DNA of 42,772 nucleotides, taken from NCBI GenBank assembly GCA_025454475.1, contig JALOOJ010000025.1:1-42772 (forward strand), in the 5' to 3' direction. The position numbers were made by a program, and so were the translations under genes. The notes under the pieces are model-generated. The model made no database searches. It worked only from the letters and a program-made list of their open reading frames with translations, and was not told where the DNA came from. This DNA is from Anaerolineae bacterium. GTDB lineage: Bacteria > Chloroflexota > Anaerolineae > B4-G1 > SLSP01. This document shows positions 34,837-42,772 of this stretch, one piece after another. The first letter of the stretch is position 1; each line of letters begins with the position of its first letter.

Positions 34837-35415
34837 TTAGGGTATTTCCTCGAATTTCTGTACCTGATACGTTGATATGCGCAGATCGCCCTCGCGCCAA
34901 GCGTCGGACGAGAGTCCTGCCTTATAGCAGAGGTGCCCAAGGAACTCCTCGGGCAGCGGGAGCTGCTCCCATACCTGCGGCAGGAAGGTGGCTCGATGTC
35001 GCCCACGCTCGATGATAACGCCATCCACGTTGGGGCGAAGGAGCTCGATCAGCTGGTGCGGGCCTTGGTAGGTGATCGGTTCGGGCCGCGTCAGCACTGA
35101 GACCTCCACGACCAGATCGGTTAGCTCGCCTGCGCCCAAGGGCGGGAAGCGTGGATCCTCGAAGGCCGCGGCTAGCGCATTGGCCCGGACATCGTCGACG
35201 AGTGGGCGGTGAGCGATCAGCGATCCGATGCAGCCACGTAAGGAGCCATTCTGTGTGGTGAGCGTGACAAACGCCGCGCCGGGCTCTTCCACCTGTTCAG
35301 CTTCCGGTGGAAGCCGCGGGGCGCCAGTCGATCCACCGAGCGCGTCCTCGATGGTGAAGCGGGCCAGCGCCACCAGGTAGCGTCCTCCCGCCTCGGTAAG
35401 CCGCGATCTCGTCAT
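34837..35415 (-). CDS. AMMECR1-domain protein (AmmeMemoRadiSam system protein A)
   Basis: A 192-residue AMMECR1-domain protein. Seen: AGGRYLVALARFTIEDAL, the AFVTLTTQNGSLRGCIGSL core with the conserved LRGCIG, DPRFPPLGAGEL, VEVSVLTRPEPI, and LPQVWEQLPLPEEFLGHLCYKAGL. The ATG at 35415 lies 1 base after the MEMO1 stop, with its GGGAG site inside the end of that gene, so the two are translationally coupled. In many prokaryotes AMMECR1, MEMO1 and a radical SAM enzyme occur together; the biochemical role remains unclear. The radical SAM member is not in this window. Confidence 0.92.
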   Translation of the reverse strand: MTRSRLTEAGGRYLVALARFTIEDALGGSTGAPRLPPEAEQVEEPGAAFVTLTTQNGSLRGCIGSLIAHRPLVDDVRANALAAAFEDPRFPPLGAGELTDLVVEVSVLTRPEPITYQGPHQLIELLRPNVDGVIIERGRHRATFLPQVWEQLPLPEEFLGHLCYKAGLSSDAWREGDLRISTYQVQKFEEIP

Positions 35416-35416
35416 T

Positions 35417-36214
35417 TCAGTCTCCCTCCGAATAGGCGACAGCAGCATAACCCACGACCTGGCGGCGCTCGCCGGTGACGTCTCCGGATGTACGATAGTC
35501 AAGCAAGTGTGGGCGCCAACCGTGCGCGTCGGCGACGGCCATAAGCGCAAGAGCGGGGGCCTGCCCGCAGGCCTCACCTCGCGCGACCCCCTCATAGTCT
35601 CCGGCAAGCAGGGCGCTAAGGAAGTGACCGTCAAGGTGGTGCGCGGTCTCGTTTGAGTGGTAATGACTCAAATCAGAGCTGATGATCAGCAGATCGTCAT
35701 CGGACACGACCCGGTTCAGCGCTACCCCAACATCCAGCGCGTCGACGTCGCCGAAGAGCATCGGCACGATCTTGGCCTCCGGTAGTACCACCTGGATGAA
35801 CGGGACCTGTACCTCCAGACTGTGCTCGGCTGCGTGGTGTGCGGTGGCGGCACTGAACGGATGTCCGTCGGCGCACAGACGCCGGACGTAGTCGCGATCG
35901 ACAGCCTGAATGCCTAACGGCGTTCGGAAACCATCTACATCAGCGACTGCCACGCCCTGGAACCAGACCCGGTGGGAGGGGCCCATGATCAGGAGTCGCG
36001 TCCTTGGATGCGTCTGGTTGCCCAACAGCCGGTACGCAGAGGCGGCGACTGGACCGGAGTAGACATAGCCTGCATGCGGCACGACGACTGCGCGTACCGA
36101 CTCGAGGTCCGAAAGCGGAGCCGCGTCCAGGTAGCGCCGGATATCCTCGCGCAAAACGCTTGGCTGCGCTGGGTAGAACATTCCGGCGACGGCGGGCAAG
36201 CGAATGTCGGCCAT
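35417..36214 (-). CDS. MEMO1-family protein (AmmeMemoRadiSam system protein B)
   Basis: A 265-residue MEMO1-like protein, related in fold to class III extradiol dioxygenases. Seen: LPAVAGMFYPA, VVPHAGYVYSGPVAASAY (conserved His), MGPSHRVWF (His), EHSLEVQVPFIQ and ISSDLSHYHS (His). The three His are the presumed metal ligands. The ATG at 36214 has GGAGG upstream and starts the canonical ADIRLPAVAGMFYP. It is coupled to AMMECR1 downstream. Enzyme activity is not established for the bacterial family. Confidence 0.93.
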   Translation of the reverse strand: MADIRLPAVAGMFYPAQPSVLREDIRRYLDAAPLSDLESVRAVVVPHAGYVYSGPVAASAYRLLGNQTHPRTRLLIMGPSHRVWFQGVAVADVDGFRTPLGIQAVDRDYVRRLCADGHPFSAATAHHAAEHSLEVQVPFIQVVLPEAKIVPMLFGDVDALDVGVALNRVVSDDDLLIISSDLSHYHSNETAHHLDGHFLSALLAGDYEGVARGEACGQAPALALMAVADAHGWRPHLLDYRTSGDVTGERRQVVGYAAVAYSEGD

Positions 36215-36238
36215 GGCATCCTCCGATCGGGTCAACAA

Positions 36239-36261
36239 GGCCCCGGCGCACCGCCGGGGCC
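36239..36261 (-). terminator. Likely terminator of the S1-domain gene
   Basis: A perfect 10-bp stem, GGCCCCGGCG (36239-36248) with CGCCGGGGCC (36252-36261), and a 3-base loop. On the minus strand a weak TTGTTG tract follows. It separates the S1-domain gene from MEMO1-AMMECR1. Confidence 0.65.
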
Positions 36262-36331
36262 AGAGTCGGTTTGCGAGCAGCTCAGACATGCCGCTGCACC
36301 GGACACCGCGAGTCGGACGACTTAGGTGAGG

Positions 36332-37459
36332 TTAGGCCTCGGGCGCTGCTGTTTCTGCGGATCTAAGGCTAAAGGCAATGCGGCGCTGGTCGGGCTTAAC
36401 AGAGATGACTCTGACGGTGCGCCGATCGCCTACACTGACCACCTGGTCCGGGTGTTCAACGGCAAGCTCGCTCAGCTCCGAGATGTGAATCAAGCCCTCT
36501 AGCTCCGGACGGTCAACGAGCGACGCAAATGCCCCGAATGGCGTAATGTTGACGATTGTAACGTCCACGAGGTTTCCCACACTGCAGAGGTCTTCCACGG
36601 TGCTCCAAGGATCAGCTTTGAGCCGCTTCAGACTCAGGCCCAAACGCTCTTTGTCCAGATCGATATCGAGGATGAAGACGTCGATAGTTTGCCCGGCCTG
36701 TACAACGTCCTGCGGGTCATTGACGCGCTTCCAAGACAACTCGGACACGTGAAGGAGTCCATCCACGCCGTTCACGTTCACGAAGGCCCCGAAGGGCACG
36801 ATGTTGCTCACTACGCCCTTCTCCACAGTCCCGATCGTAAGCCCTTCGAGAATCTTGCGCTTGGTCGCGCGACGGTGATACGCACCGCGCTCAGAGAAGA
36901 TCAGCCGATTGCGCTCGGCTGTGACCTCGATAACGCTGAGCTTAAGCACTTTGCCGATAAGGGGACGCCAACGGCGATCCGGGTCTGCCGAATCCTGATA
37001 ACGCCGCCAGTTTGGCATGAGCTGGGAGCCGGGCACAAACCCACGAAGTTCACCTAGTCGGACAATCACTCCCCCCTTGTTCGCATCGACAACAGAGAGC
37101 TCGACGGTCTCACCGCTCTCCATTAGCTCCTGCGCCTTCTGCCAGTCGCTCTGTTGTGCTGCACGTGCCAGCGACACCAACATAGTGCCATCGCTGTCGG
37201 TCTCGATCACGTAGACGCTGACGTCCTGTCCCGGCCTAAGAGACCTCAGATCGTCGTCCGACATCCGCTCGAGTTCCCGCGGGTGCACCACCGCATCAGC
37301 CTTACCGCCGATGTCGATGAGGATTGATCTGGGATTCACAGAGGCGATCACACCGTCAACGATTTCGCCCCGGTGCCAGCGCCGTGTGTCCATGTAGTCA
37401 TCGAGGAGGGAGGCCATGGGATCAGGGTCAACGTCGAACATCGGGATGGCGCTATCCAT
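36332..37459 (-). CDS. S1 RNA-binding protein with four S1 domains (rpsA-like)
   Basis: A 375-residue protein of four S1 domains at about residues 30-98, 115-190, 208-279 and 295-366. The third carries the strongest consensus (GVVSNIVPFGAFVNV..GLLHVSELSW) and the fourth repeats it (ITPFGAF..GLIHISELSE). Four domains match the short bS1 proteins of many non-proteobacterial lineages, which help bring mRNA to the 30S subunit. The ATG at 37459 has AGGAG 10 bases upstream; the frame back to 37534 is not supported. A TATAAT-bearing promoter candidate lies just upstream. Confidence 0.9.
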   Translation of the reverse strand: MDSAIPMFDVDPDPMASLLDDYMDTRRWHRGEIVDGVIASVNPRSILIDIGGKADAVVHPRELERMSDDDLRSLRPGQDVSVYVIETDSDGTMLVSLARAAQQSDWQKAQELMESGETVELSVVDANKGGVIVRLGELRGFVPGSQLMPNWRRYQDSADPDRRWRPLIGKVLKLSVIEVTAERNRLIFSERGAYHRRATKRKILEGLTIGTVEKGVVSNIVPFGAFVNVNGVDGLLHVSELSWKRVNDPQDVVQAGQTIDVFILDIDLDKERLGLSLKRLKADPWSTVEDLCSVGNLVDVTIVNITPFGAFASLVDRPELEGLIHISELSELAVEHPDQVVSVGDRRTVRVISVKPDQRRIAFSLRSAETAAPEA

Positions 37460-37490
37460 GCGAGTGATTCTCCTAGTGTAGTCTGATTCT

Positions 37491-37518
37491 ATTATAGGCA
37501 TGTTTCCACAGCGTGCAA
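37491..37518 (-). promoter_or_regulatory. Candidate promoter of the S1-domain gene
   Basis: On the minus strand TATAAT (37496-37491) is preceded, 16 bases away, by TTGCAC (37518-37513). The -10 box is perfect; the -35 box is weak. Confidence 0.55.
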
Positions 37519-37541
37519 CGCATAGGCCATTCAAGCATGAA

Positions 37542-37569
37542 TTGCAGATATGGTGGCGCCAGCTATACT
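37542..37569 (+). promoter_or_regulatory. Candidate promoter of the lipoprotein gene
   Basis: TTGCAG (37542-37547) and TATACT (37564-37569) are 16 bases apart, about 45 bases before the start codon. It is divergent from the S1 gene promoter. Confidence 0.5.
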
Positions 37570-37614
37570 AAACCGTCGCGGAGTTCGCAGCAGGGTTAAC
37601 AATGGGGAGGCGAA

Positions 37615-38883
37615 ATGGTCGGCGCGGGACTGTTGCGTGGAGTTGGTCTGGGTCTTGGACTGGCGATCTTGTTGGGGTGCAGTCTGTTTGCCGGGACGCC
37701 GCCAGTTGCTGAGGTGCCTGAGGTGACAGTCGCTGTGATCGACACGCCGACGGTGGCTGCGGCTCCGCCTGCAACCCACCCGGCGACATCTCCTACCCCG
37801 CAGATATGTCCGGTTCCCTCGGACGATGCACCGCCGCAACGTGAGTCGGACGATCTCGAGGGCACCGAAAGTTTCATCGCTGCCCTGCAGGGATACCTGA
37901 CCCGGGGCGGTGACCCTGAGCGTGTCTCCTTGGGCGACCAGGAGGCCTTACTACAGGCTGACCTTACTGGAGATGAGGGTCTGGAGACCGTCTATTCCTT
38001 TGTTGCAGGTCGCCCTGATCAGGCGTTTGGCGAGGGACTCCTTGTGGTCTTCTCCTGTCGGGCGGGGGAGGTTATCCCGCTGTTCAAGTATGACGCCGGC
38101 GAAGGCAACGCCCTGGAACTCATCGCGCTGGAGGATCTGACCGAGGATGGAGTGGCGGATCTAGCCTTTTCGCAGTACACATGCGGAGCGCATACTTGTT
38201 GGCATACGCCCAATGTCTGGTCGTGGGCGGGCGGCGAGTTTGCTGATCGGATGGGGAGCACATTACAGGTCCCCTATCCGACGTATGGCCTTGAGGACGG
38301 ATCGCTGGTCATCGCCAGCGCGGGCCAGGGATCGGTCGGAGCTGGTCCGCAACGCCTGATGACTATCACGCTCGCGTGGAATGGGAATGCCATCACTGTG
38401 ACCGCGGAATCGGTGGCTCCGCCGACGTACCGGTACCACGCGTTTCTCGATGGGGACCGAGCTCTCACTTCCGGAGATCTGATGTCAGCCGAGGCGGCCT
38501 ACCGGTCGGCGATCGAAGACGATGCCCTGGAGTCGTGGGGCGGGTTCGGGAAACTGGAGGACGAGCGTCCGTGGCTTGAGGCGCTGAGCTGGTGGCGGCT
38601 GATGATCCTCAACGCTTCGGCCGGACAGGATGATGGCATAGAGACGGCCTACGCGATGGTAGCCGGGCTCGATCCATCGATGCCGGCATACCCTGTTCGG
38701 ACGCTTGCTGAGAGGTTCCAGCGCTCGTACCGACGAGATCAGAGTCTGTTGGCGGCGTGCGACTATGCCATCGACACCGACGAAGCCGAGCTGGTGTTGG
38801 GCTTCCTGAACGGATTCGGCTATGCTAACCCGTTCTATGAGGTGCAGGATCTCTGCCCCAGCTATGCCTTTCCACGTGACTAG
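37615..38883 (+). CDS. Lipoprotein of unknown function
   Basis: A 422-residue exported protein I do not recognise. The signal peptide ends in the lipobox Leu-Leu-Gly-Cys22, followed by a Thr/Pro/Ala-rich linker (about 25-65). The region about 100-200 contains ADLTGDEGLETVYSF and LEDLTEDGVADLAF, resembling the Asp-rich loops of VCBS/FG-GAP-like beta-propeller repeats. Cys pairs (for example CGAHTCWHT) could form disulfides. From about residue 285 the sequence is helical and may be TPR-like (SAEAAYRSAIEDDALESWG). GGGAGG precedes the ATG. The next gene starts 18 bases later. Confidence 0.72.
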   Translation: MVGAGLLRGVGLGLGLAILLGCSLFAGTPPVAEVPEVTVAVIDTPTVAAAPPATHPATSPTPQICPVPSDDAPPQRESDDLEGTESFIAALQGYLTRGGDPERVSLGDQEALLQADLTGDEGLETVYSFVAGRPDQAFGEGLLVVFSCRAGEVIPLFKYDAGEGNALELIALEDLTEDGVADLAFSQYTCGAHTCWHTPNVWSWAGGEFADRMGSTLQVPYPTYGLEDGSLVIASAGQGSVGAGPQRLMTITLAWNGNAITVTAESVAPPTYRYHAFLDGDRALTSGDLMSAEAAYRSAIEDDALESWGGFGKLEDERPWLEALSWWRLMILNASAGQDDGIETAYAMVAGLDPSMPAYPVRTLAERFQRSYRRDQSLLAACDYAIDTDEAELVLGFLNGFGYANPFYEVQDLCPSYAFPRD

Positions 38884-38901
38884 AGCGGAGAGCTGACACG
38901 C

Positions 38902-39729
38902 ATGGCAATGATGTCGCATCCTTCCGAGCCTATCGTTGAGAAGCAGCTCGACGGCTTTCGTCGACAGCTTCGCGAGCTTCCGGCGTTTCGCGCGCTGCTG
39001 CGCGCTGTGGAAGCTGACTTCTACCGTGGACTGCCGCTGCCACAACCCATCCTCGATCTGGGCTGTGGGGATGGTCACTTTGCGGAGGCTGCCTTTGACT
39101 CACGCTTGCACATGGGGCTGGACCCGTGGTGGGGACCATTGCGTGAAGCCGGAGGTCGGCAGCGACACCGCTGGCTGACGAATGCTGATGCGGGTGCTAT
39201 GCCCTTCGCCAGCGCTAGCTACGCGACGATCGTCAGCAACTCGGTGCTCGAGCATATCCCCGATGTCGATCCGGTGCTGCGCGAGGTGTCACGTGTGCTG
39301 GTGCCCGGTGGCTGGTTCCATTTCTGCGTCCCTGGACCGAATTTCCGAGCGTTCCTCTCGGTGGCTCGTTTCCTGGACCTGGTTCGACTGGGCGGGTTGG
39401 CGGAAAGCTATCGTAGGCTCTTCGACCGCATCTCCCGACATCGCTACTACCTGACTCCGGAGGCCTGGGGTGGCCGGTTGGCACGTGTAGGACTTGAGCT
39501 TGAGCGCTGGTGGCCATACTTCTCACCCGGGGCATTGACTGCGCTGGAGTGGGGGCATCCACTCGGGCTGCCATCTGTCGTCGCCAGACAGCTAACGGGG
39601 CGCTGGCTGATCGTCCCGACGCGGTGGAACCTGTGGTTTACGGAGCTATTGCTTCGCCGGTTCTACGAGGAGCCATCGCCGGATGTTGGGGCCTACCTGT
39701 TCTTCTCGGCTCGCAAGCCTGGATTATGA
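38902..39729 (+). CDS. Class I SAM-dependent methyltransferase
   Basis: A 275-residue methyltransferase of the Methyltransf_11 type. Motif I is ILDLGCGDGHF (50-60), followed by an acidic-loop equivalent (GLDPWW), then DAGAMPFASASYATIVSNSVLEHIPD and VSRVLVPGGWFHFCVPGP. The C-terminal 100 residues, rich in Arg and aromatic residues, probably form the substrate lid. This pattern is common among methyltransferases of lipid, quinone or sugar biosynthesis; the substrate is not identifiable. Its stop overlaps the next start as ATGA, which ties it to the membrane protein downstream. Confidence 0.85.
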   Translation: MAMMSHPSEPIVEKQLDGFRRQLRELPAFRALLRAVEADFYRGLPLPQPILDLGCGDGHFAEAAFDSRLHMGLDPWWGPLREAGGRQRHRWLTNADAGAMPFASASYATIVSNSVLEHIPDVDPVLREVSRVLVPGGWFHFCVPGPNFRAFLSVARFLDLVRLGGLAESYRRLFDRISRHRYYLTPEAWGGRLARVGLELERWWPYFSPGALTALEWGHPLGLPSVVARQLTGRWLIVPTRWNLWFTELLLRRFYEEPSPDVGAYLFFSARKPGL

Positions 39730-40190
39730 AGGTGAGCCCCAAGCCGGCACAGCGGGAAGGCGCCTTAGATCCAGCAGCTCGGGGGCTGCTACCGTGGGCG
39801 CTTCTTCTTGTGCTATTGGTCCTTGTTGGCGGAGGTAACGTCATCAGAGGTGTTACTGGATGGATCGCCTCCTCGTCACTGGCGGTGAACCCGATCCCTC
39901 TGCCTGTCCTGAGCACGTTCTACCTGGTCTGGGGTGGCGTATTCCTGGCACTCGGCATCGCTGTGTATCGTGGAATGGGGCGCCACGGTCACCGAGTGGT
40001 TGTCGCGGTCGCGGTGGCCTATCAGACCCTAGTGTGGATCATCCGCGTCGTGGGTGAGCGCTCATCGTATGCGCGAAGCCTCTGGCTGCGCGAGCTGCTG
40101 TTCACGGGGCTGTTCTTGTTGACTGTTGTCCTACTTGCGCGCGCTGCCACTCGACGGACGGGCCGCGGTGACCGCGAATCACAGCATTAG
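39726..40190 (+). CDS. Small multi-pass membrane protein, unknown function
   Basis: A 154-residue hydrophobic protein with about four membrane segments (about 22-42, 56-78, 86-104 and 122-142). No family recognised. The ATG at 39726 overlaps the methyltransferase stop (ATGA), which fixes the start and suggests coupled expression, possibly on the same membrane substrate. The next gene follows after 19 bases. Confidence 0.7.
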   Translation: MKVSPKPAQREGALDPAARGLLPWALLLVLLVLVGGGNVIRGVTGWIASSSLAVNPIPLPVLSTFYLVWGGVFLALGIAVYRGMGRHGHRVVVAVAVAYQTLVWIIRVVGERSSYARSLWLRELLFTGLFLLTVVLLARAATRRTGRGDRESQH

Positions 40191-40209
40191 CCTGACGGGA
40201 GGAATAAGG

Positions 40210-41973
40210 ATGACCAAGGAGCCTACGGTGTGGGAACTCGCGGATCTGATGCCTGCGGTGGGCACGGCTGATATGGAGGCAGCATTACACGCAATCGACG
40301 TGCGCGTGCAAGCGTTCGAGCGTCGGCGATCCGACCTGACTGCTGACATCTGTGAGGACGTATTCAGTGAGATTCTCGTCCTCTACGAGGAGCTCTACGC
40401 CGATGTGTCGGCTCTGGCAGCCTACAGCTACCTTTGGTTCTCTGAAGACACAGGAGGACAAGATCGACTCTCTTTTCGAGCGCGAGCCAACCGAATCGTC
40501 GCTGATACACAGAATCGTACCTTGTTCTTCACGCTGTGGTGGCGCCAGCTGGATGATGAGCTTGCCGCGCGCCTTGAGGCCGGGGCGGGCGATGCCGGAT
40601 ACTTTCTACGCAGTCTGCGACTGCTCAAGCCGTATACCCTGAGCGAGGCGGAAGAGCGGATCATCAATATGAAGGACGTCAATGGCGTCAACAGCCTTCT
40701 GACGATCTACGATATGATCACGACGAGCCTTCAGTTCAGCCTTAGCATTGACGGTGAGGAGAGAGTGCTGACACGCGGGCAGTTGATGTCCTTCGTGTCG
40801 AGCCCGGATGCTGAGGTGCGGGCGGCAGCATATCAGGAGTTGTTTCGCGCGTTTGGCGAGCGGACGGATGTGCTCGCCGAGATCTATGCGTCGCGCGTGC
40901 GTGACTGGGCCGAAGAGCAGGTGAAGGTACGCGGGTTCGGCAGCCCTATCAGCGTCAGGAACCTCGCCAATGACGTCCCTGACGCCGTCGTCGATACGTT
41001 GCTCGACGTAATCCGGAACAACGCGGCTATCTTTCAGCGCTACTTCAGGGTGAAGGCGGGTGCCCTTGGTGTGGGTACGCTCCGTCGCTATGATCTGTAT
41101 GCGCCGCTGTCACAGGCTGAGAAGACCTACCCCTTTGACACGGCTGTGCAGCTTATCGATGAGAGCTTCCGGGCCTTCTCGCCAGTCTTGGCGGATCAGG
41201 CTCTGAGTGTACTGGAGGATAGGCACCTCCATGCTCTGATCCGTCCTCGCAAGATGGATGGGGCCTATTGCTATGGCGTGCTGCCTGGCGTAACGCCATG
41301 GGTCCTCACGAACTACGATGGCAAAGCGCGCGATGTATCAACGCTTGCCCACGAGCTTGGCCACGCCGTCCACGCATTGATGGCAGCAGATCATTCAGTG
41401 CTGACCTTCCACTCCGCCCTGCCCATGGCCGAGACAGCCTCAGTGTTCAGTGAGATGTTGCTGACGGACCGGCTGCTTGGTGAAGAGTCAGATCCGGCAG
41501 TACGCAGGACGTTGTTGGGGGCGATCCTCGACGATGCCTACGCCACGATCTCGCGTCAAGGCCACTTCGTTATGTTTGAGCGGGTCGCACATCAGATGAT
41601 CATAGAGAATGCGACGCCTGATGCGCTCCACGCAACCTATCGTGAGCACCTGAACGAGCAATTCGGCGCAGCGGTTCAGGTGAGCGATGACTTTTCGCGG
41701 GAGTGGACCGTGATACCCCACATCTACCACACGCCGTTCTACTGCTACGCCTACGCCTTCGGTAATCTGCTGGTGCTAGCGCTCTACAGGCAATACCAGG
41801 AACGTGGCCAGGCCTTCGTGCCGAATTATCTGCGCATCCTGGCGTATGGCGGTTCGGCAAGCCCGGAGCACATCATCCGCGAGGCTGGGTTTGACATGAC
41901 CAGCGCGGGCTTCTGGCAAAGCGGCTTTGACCTTCTGTCCGAGAGGTTGGCTGACCTGGAGGCGTTGGTCTAG
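40210..41973 (+). CDS. pepF: Oligoendopeptidase F (M3 family metallopeptidase)
   Basis: A 587-residue M3B zinc peptidase degrading short peptides, normally in the cytoplasm. The zinc site is His381-Glu382-Leu-Gly-His385 (LAHELGHAVHALM), with the third ligand in MAETASVFSEML. Upstream is the family-typical YDLYAPL followed by a KTYPFDTA stretch; downstream is IYHTPFYCYAYAFGNLL. No signal peptide. GGGAGG precedes the ATG at 40210; the open frame from 40126 overlaps the previous gene and is not used. Confidence 0.95.
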   Translation: MTKEPTVWELADLMPAVGTADMEAALHAIDVRVQAFERRRSDLTADICEDVFSEILVLYEELYADVSALAAYSYLWFSEDTGGQDRLSFRARANRIVADTQNRTLFFTLWWRQLDDELAARLEAGAGDAGYFLRSLRLLKPYTLSEAEERIINMKDVNGVNSLLTIYDMITTSLQFSLSIDGEERVLTRGQLMSFVSSPDAEVRAAAYQELFRAFGERTDVLAEIYASRVRDWAEEQVKVRGFGSPISVRNLANDVPDAVVDTLLDVIRNNAAIFQRYFRVKAGALGVGTLRRYDLYAPLSQAEKTYPFDTAVQLIDESFRAFSPVLADQALSVLEDRHLHALIRPRKMDGAYCYGVLPGVTPWVLTNYDGKARDVSTLAHELGHAVHALMAADHSVLTFHSALPMAETASVFSEMLLTDRLLGEESDPAVRRTLLGAILDDAYATISRQGHFVMFERVAHQMIIENATPDALHATYREHLNEQFGAAVQVSDDFSREWTVIPHIYHTPFYCYAYAFGNLLVLALYRQYQERGQAFVPNYLRILAYGGSASPEHIIREAGFDMTSAGFWQSGFDLLSERLADLEALV

Positions 41974-42049
41974 CCCCCGCGCTGGAGGGTCACGTCCTGT
42001 GGCACGCATCGGTGTGTTGAGAGGGGTTAGGTAAAGGGAGGCACGTGCG

Positions 42050-42772
42050 ATGGATCCTGACGCTGAGGAGCTACGTCGGCGGTACGAGCAATGGCTGGTT
42101 ATAGGTTATGAGGGAGCCGTCAAGCGATTCCCCGAGCGGAGGCCGGGCTTTCAGACGACGTCGGGCATACCGATCCCGCCGGTCGCTACTCCTTTGGACG
42201 TCAACGTCAGTTATCTGGATGATCTGGGTTTCCCGGGTGAGTACCCCTACACACGAGGGGTGCAGTCGACGATGTACCGTGCTCGGTACTGGACGATGCG
42301 GCAGTACGCCGGCTATGCGTCGGCGGAGGAGTCCAACGAGCGATACCGCTATCTGTTGGCGCAGGGGCAGACCGGACTGTCGGTGGCGTTTGATCTTCCT
42401 ACGCAGTTAGGTTATGACGCCGATGACGAGCTGGCGGTGGGAGAGGTGGGACGCGTGGGTGTATCCGTCAGCAGCCTGGAGGACATGAAGCGGCTTTTTG
42501 ACGCGATACCGCTCGACCGGGTGAGCACATCGATGACGATTAATGCCCCAGCGGCTGTTCTCTGGGCGATGTATATCGCAGTAGCCAGAGGCCAGGGCGT
42601 GGCTGCCAAGCAGCTCCGCGGCACGATTCAGAACGATATTCTCAAGGAGTACGTTGCCCGCGGTACCTATATCTTCCCACCAAGGCCCTCGATGCGTCTG
42701 ATCACGGATACCTTCCGCTACGGTGCGGATGAGGTACCCAAGTGGAACCCGATCAGCATTAGCGGGTATCAC
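42050..42772 (+). CDS. Methylmalonyl-CoA mutase large subunit, N-terminal part
   Basis: The frame is open to the window end, giving 241 residues of a normally about 550-residue or longer chain. This B12 enzyme interconverts methylmalonyl-CoA and succinyl-CoA, as in propionate metabolism. Diagnostic segments: [61 protein letters not shown] and [28 protein letters not shown] (about 42035-42041) precedes the ATG at 42050. Whether the B12-binding domain is fused or separate cannot be seen; close relatives (isobutyryl- or ethylmalonyl-CoA mutase) remain possible. Confidence 0.93.
   Translation, partial: MDPDAEELRRRYEQWLVIGYEGAVKRFPERRPGFQTTSGIPIPPVATPLDVNVSYLDDLGFPGEYPYTRGVQSTMYRARYWTMRQYAGYASAEESNERYRYLLAQGQTGLSVAFDLPTQLGYDADDELAVGEVGRVGVSVSSLEDMKRLFDAIPLDRVSTSMTINAPAAVLWAMYIAVARGQGVAAKQLRGTIQNDILKEYVARGTYIFPPRPSMRLITDTFRYGADEVPKWNPISISGYH

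Overview
The window is a gene-dense, GC-rich bacterial chromosome segment with no tRNA, rRNA, CRISPR array, transposase or phage gene that I can see. Several traits fit a monoderm Chloroflexota-like bacterium: Thr/Pro-rich linkers of the TPTPTAT type in exported proteins, lipoproteins together with a sortase, a polytopic spermidine-synthase-like protein, HEAT-repeat proteins, and many small hydrophobic proteins. This assignment is an inference from style, not from a marker-gene comparison.

Region 1 (1-8519, + strand) is a carbohydrate block. It holds the 3' part of a sulfatase, a TIM-barrel sugar isomerase/epimerase, a GH4 NAD-dependent glycosidase, an AGE-family (cellobiose 2-epimerase-like) epimerase and a Gfo/Idh/MocA oxidoreductase. 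A membrane-anchored clostripain-like (C11) peptidase sits inside it. A large polytopic spermidine-synthase-like protein follows (8546-11320).

Region 2 (11360-17239, - strand) reads radA, ftsK, a small membrane protein, a HAD phosphatase, and a protein-isoaspartate methyltransferase whose best-supported start gives it a lipoprotein signal. radA and ftsK are coupled by an ATGA overlap.

Region 3 (17496-24261, + strand) starts from a perfect TTGACA-N16-TATAAT promoter and encodes L21, L27 and a long L31, closed by a strong intrinsic terminator. The L31 carries an extra C-terminal domain resembling the RNA polymerase alpha-subunit C-terminal domain. Then come thymidine kinase, two tandem hypoxanthine phosphoribosyltransferases, a sortase, a DUF6391-like protein, the DNA polymerase III delta subunit and a HEAT-repeat protein with its own promoter. 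A DUF5107 lipoprotein lies opposite (24268-25932).

Region 4 (26168-33181) combines purine and NAD synthesis. purA, purB and a nadD-like gene run forward; nadB and a nadC-nadA gene fusion run backward and meet them tail to tail, the two terminal stop codons sharing one CTAG. The whole de novo route from aspartate to nicotinate mononucleotide is therefore encoded by only two proteins.

Region 5 (33295-37459, - strand) has a WecG/TagA glycosyltransferase, a DUF4870 protein, AMMECR1 and MEMO1 proteins as an adjacent pair, and a four-domain S1 protein. Region 6 (37615-end, + strand) has a lipoprotein, a methyltransferase coupled to a membrane protein, an M3 oligoendopeptidase F and the 5' part of a methylmalonyl-CoA mutase large subunit.

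The most striking item is the L31-alphaCTD-like fusion, followed by the NadC-NadA fusion and the predicted exported isoaspartyl methyltransferase. No gap between genes exceeds about 260 bases.
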